A stretch of DNA of 6,767 nucleotides from the NCBI RefSeq assembly GCF_031082345.1, contig NZ_JAVHLH010000110.1:1-6767 (forward strand). Reading direction: 5' to 3'. Position numbers and translations under genes: made by a program. Positions 5,284-6,767 of the stretch are shown here, piece by piece (positions within the stretch are counted from its first letter, which is position 1; the number at the start of each line of letters is the position of its first letter). The notes beneath the pieces were generated by a model that was given only the letters and a program-made list of their open reading frames with translations, had not been told where the DNA came from and did not search any database. The stretch comes from Brevundimonas sp. GTDB lineage: Bacteria; Pseudomonadota; Alphaproteobacteria; Caulobacterales; Caulobacteraceae.

Positions 5284-5302
5284 AACCCTAGGAGACACGA
5301 CC

Positions 5303-6767
5303 ATGACTGCCGCGTTTGACACCACCCGGACCACCGAAGCCGCCGTCCCGGAACACGGGACCGTCGCCTTCATCCCCCTCAACCGGCTCAAGAAGTCGCC
5401 GCGCAATGCGCGGAAGACGCCGCACAGCGCCGCCGATATCGAGGCCTTGGCCGCCAGCACCCGCGAGAAGGGCCTCCTCCAGCCGCCCGTGGTCGAGCCG
5501 GAGCTCGGACCGGACGGCCAGCCGACCGGCGACTACCTCGTCACCATCGGCGAGGGCCGCCGTCTGTCGCAGCTGCTCCGCGCCAAGCGCAAGGAGATCA
5601 AGAAGACGGAGCCGATCCGCTGCGTCGTCGACACCGCCCACGACGCCTTCGAGATCAGCCTCGACGAAAACGTCACCCGCTTCGCCATGCACCCCGCCGA
5701 CCAGTTCGAGGCCTTCCGCGATCTGGCGGACAGCAAGGGCTGGAGCGCCGAGGAGATCGCGGCGCGCTTCGGCGTCTCGCCCTCTCTGGTCCGCCGCCGC
5801 ATGCGACTCGGCGCGGTCAGTCCGACCTTGATGGCCGCCTACCGCGCCGAAGACCTGACCCTCGACCAGCTTATGGCCTTCGCGGTCAGCGAGGACCACG
5901 CCCGGCAGGAACAGGTCTACGCCGACCTGTCCTACAACCGCTCGCCGGTGTTCATCCGCCGGATGATGACCGAACACGAGGTCGAAGCTTCGGACCGCCG
6001 CGCCCGCTATGTCGGGGTCGAGGCCTATGAGGCGGCGGGCGGGCGCGTCCGCCGCGACCTGTTCAGCGAGGACGGACAGGGCTGGTTCGAGGACGCCGCC
6101 CTGCTCGACCGGCTGGCGCTCGACAAGCTCGCCGCCGAAGCCGAGGCGGTGCGCATCGCCGAGGGCTGGTTGTGGGCGGAAGGACGGCTCGACTATCCGT
6201 ACGACCATGGTTGCCGCCGGGTCTATCCGCGCGTGGTCGAACCCGACGCCGGGACGCAGGCCCGGCTCGACGCCCTGGCCAAGGAGTATGACGCCATCGT
6301 CGCCAGTTGCGGCGAGGACGAGGTTCTCACCGAAGCGCAGGACGACCGCCTGACGGTCCTCGACGCCGAACTGGCGGCGGCCCGGCCCGAGCGCTACGAC
6401 CCCGAGGCGGTGGCGCGCGGTGGCCTGTTCGTCATCCTCGCGCAGGAAGGCGTCCGTATCGAGCGCGGCTTCGTCCGGCCCGAGGACGAGGCGGAGCCGG
6501 AGACGGACCCGGACGCGGCCGCGGACGCCGAGGGGGCGGGTGACGCCGCGACCGAGGCCGATGCGCCGGAGGATCAGTCCGACCGGACCGAAACCCGCAA
6601 GACCCTGTCCGAACGGCTGGTCGCCGACCTCACCGCCCATCGCACGGCGGCGCTGCGCGACGCCCTCGCCGAACAGCCGCAGGTCGCCCTCCTCGCCGCC
6701 CTGCACGCCCTGACCGTGCAGACCTTCTATCGCGGCGCCGAAACCTGTCTCGATCTCAGGGTCTCCA
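5303..6767 (+). CDS. ParB-like (ParB/RepB/Spo0J family) protein, 3' end outside window
   Basis: The ATG at 5303 follows TAGGAG (5289-5294) by eight bases, and the frame stays open for 488 codons to the window edge. The ParB N-terminal domain spans about 21-128: IPLNRLKKSPRNARK (24-38), GLLQPPVVEP (57-66), TIGEGRRLSQLLRA (81-94), then ENVTRFAMHPADQFEAF (122-138). The helix-turn-helix follows at 148-168 (WSAEEIAARFGVSPSLVRRRM). The nucleotide-binding box reads GEGRR (83-87) rather than the usual GERR. After residue 180 comes a long region unlike short chromosomal ParB: helical to about 390, a very acidic linker (394-428), then SERLVADLTAHRTAALRDAL. Such long ParB-like proteins are known from alphaproteobacterial plasmids and integrative elements. 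Roles could be partition or gene regulation. No ParA is in view. Confidence 0.85.
   Translation, partial: MTAAFDTTRTTEAAVPEHGTVAFIPLNRLKKSPRNARKTPHSAADIEALAASTREKGLLQPPVVEPELGPDGQPTGDYLVTIGEGRRLSQLLRAKRKEIKKTEPIRCVVDTAHDAFEISLDENVTRFAMHPADQFEAFRDLADSKGWSAEEIAARFGVSPSLVRRRMRLGAVSPTLMAAYRAEDLTLDQLMAFAVSEDHARQEQVYADLSYNRSPVFIRRMMTEHEVEASDRRARYVGVEAYEAAGGRVRRDLFSEDGQGWFEDAALLDRLALDKLAAEAEAVRIAEGWLWAEGRLDYPYDHGCRRVYPRVVEPDAGTQARLDALAKEYDAIVASCGEDEVLTEAQDDRLTVLDAELAAARPERYDPEAVARGGLFVILAQEGVRIERGFVRPEDEAEPETDPDAAADAEGAGDAATEADAPEDQSDRTETRKTLSERLVADLTAHRTAALRDALAEQPQVALLAALHALTVQTFYRGAETCLDLRVS

Larger units (their letters stand above)
4932..5302. promoter_or_regulatory. 371-base divergent intergenic region rich in inverted repeats
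   Basis: This stretch separates the ATPase gene (-) from the ParB-like gene (+) and must hold both promoters. I find no good -35/-10 pair; the best -10-like sequence for the minus strand is TATACT (5018-5013). Besides the three dyads listed separately, it holds GAAAGAC/GTCTTTC (4963-4969/4990-4996), a small GTCT-TTCG-AGAC hairpin (4990-5001), GGACGGC/GCCGTCC (5052-5058/5077-5083) and AGGGAC/GTCCCT with a 3-base loop (5098-5103/5107-5112). An alternating GC run covers 5019-5033. No credible gene is present. It may combine operators, partition sites or a structured RNA/ssDNA element. Confidence 0.5.

Noticed and set aside
5288..6706. 472-residue minus-strand open frame
   Set aside because: Long, but exactly opposite the ParB-like gene and composed of Gly/Asp/Val/Arg-rich shadow sequence. 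The ParB-like frame has family motifs and a ribosome binding site.

Overview
The window is GC-rich DNA, visibly biased to G/C at third codon positions. Protein character (SinR-type XRE regulators with the 'FQQVQKYERG' signature, a long ParB-like protein, an XRE/RuvC-like pair) suggests an alphaproteobacterium, perhaps Caulobacterales. No 16S or taxon marker is present, so this is an inference. The right half reads as accessory DNA (integrative element, genomic island or plasmid). No integrase, relaxase, attachment site, tRNA, rRNA or CRISPR array is visible.

Left part (1-2549, all + strand). It opens with the C-terminal end of a membrane protein. Then come an 89-residue protein of unknown function, a 124-residue XRE-type regulator, a 376-residue lipoprotein, and a 95-residue protein that starts on GTG one base after the lipoprotein stop. 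The regulator's ribosome binding site lies inside a perfect 9+2+9 dyad, which suggests autorepression. The lipoprotein ends in two ungapped 59-residue repeats, and its middle resembles a lipoprotein family common in alphaproteobacteria.

Middle part (2642-4931, all - strand; transcription runs right to left). The order is a 435-residue P-loop ATPase of primase/helicase type, a 113-residue XRE regulator, then a 168-residue RuvC-like (RNase H fold) protein. The last two overlap as ATGA. The RuvC-like protein has His where RuvC has its first catalytic Asp, and appears to lack a second one.

Right part (4932-6767). A 371-base non-coding region separates the ATPase gene from a divergent ParB-like gene that runs off the window end. 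It is packed with inverted repeats: a perfect 16-bp palindrome just upstream of the ATPase start, a nested pair of inverted repeats (12-bp outer and 8-bp inner arms), and a 12-bp-arm hairpin just before the ParB-like gene's ribosome binding site.

The ATPase, XRE, RuvC-like and ParB-like proteins look like a DNA-handling module of a mobile or plasmid-like element (partition, replication or branch processing), governed from the shared divergent region. The individual families are recognisable. The degenerate RuvC-like/XRE pair and the structured intergenic region are the parts most worth following up.
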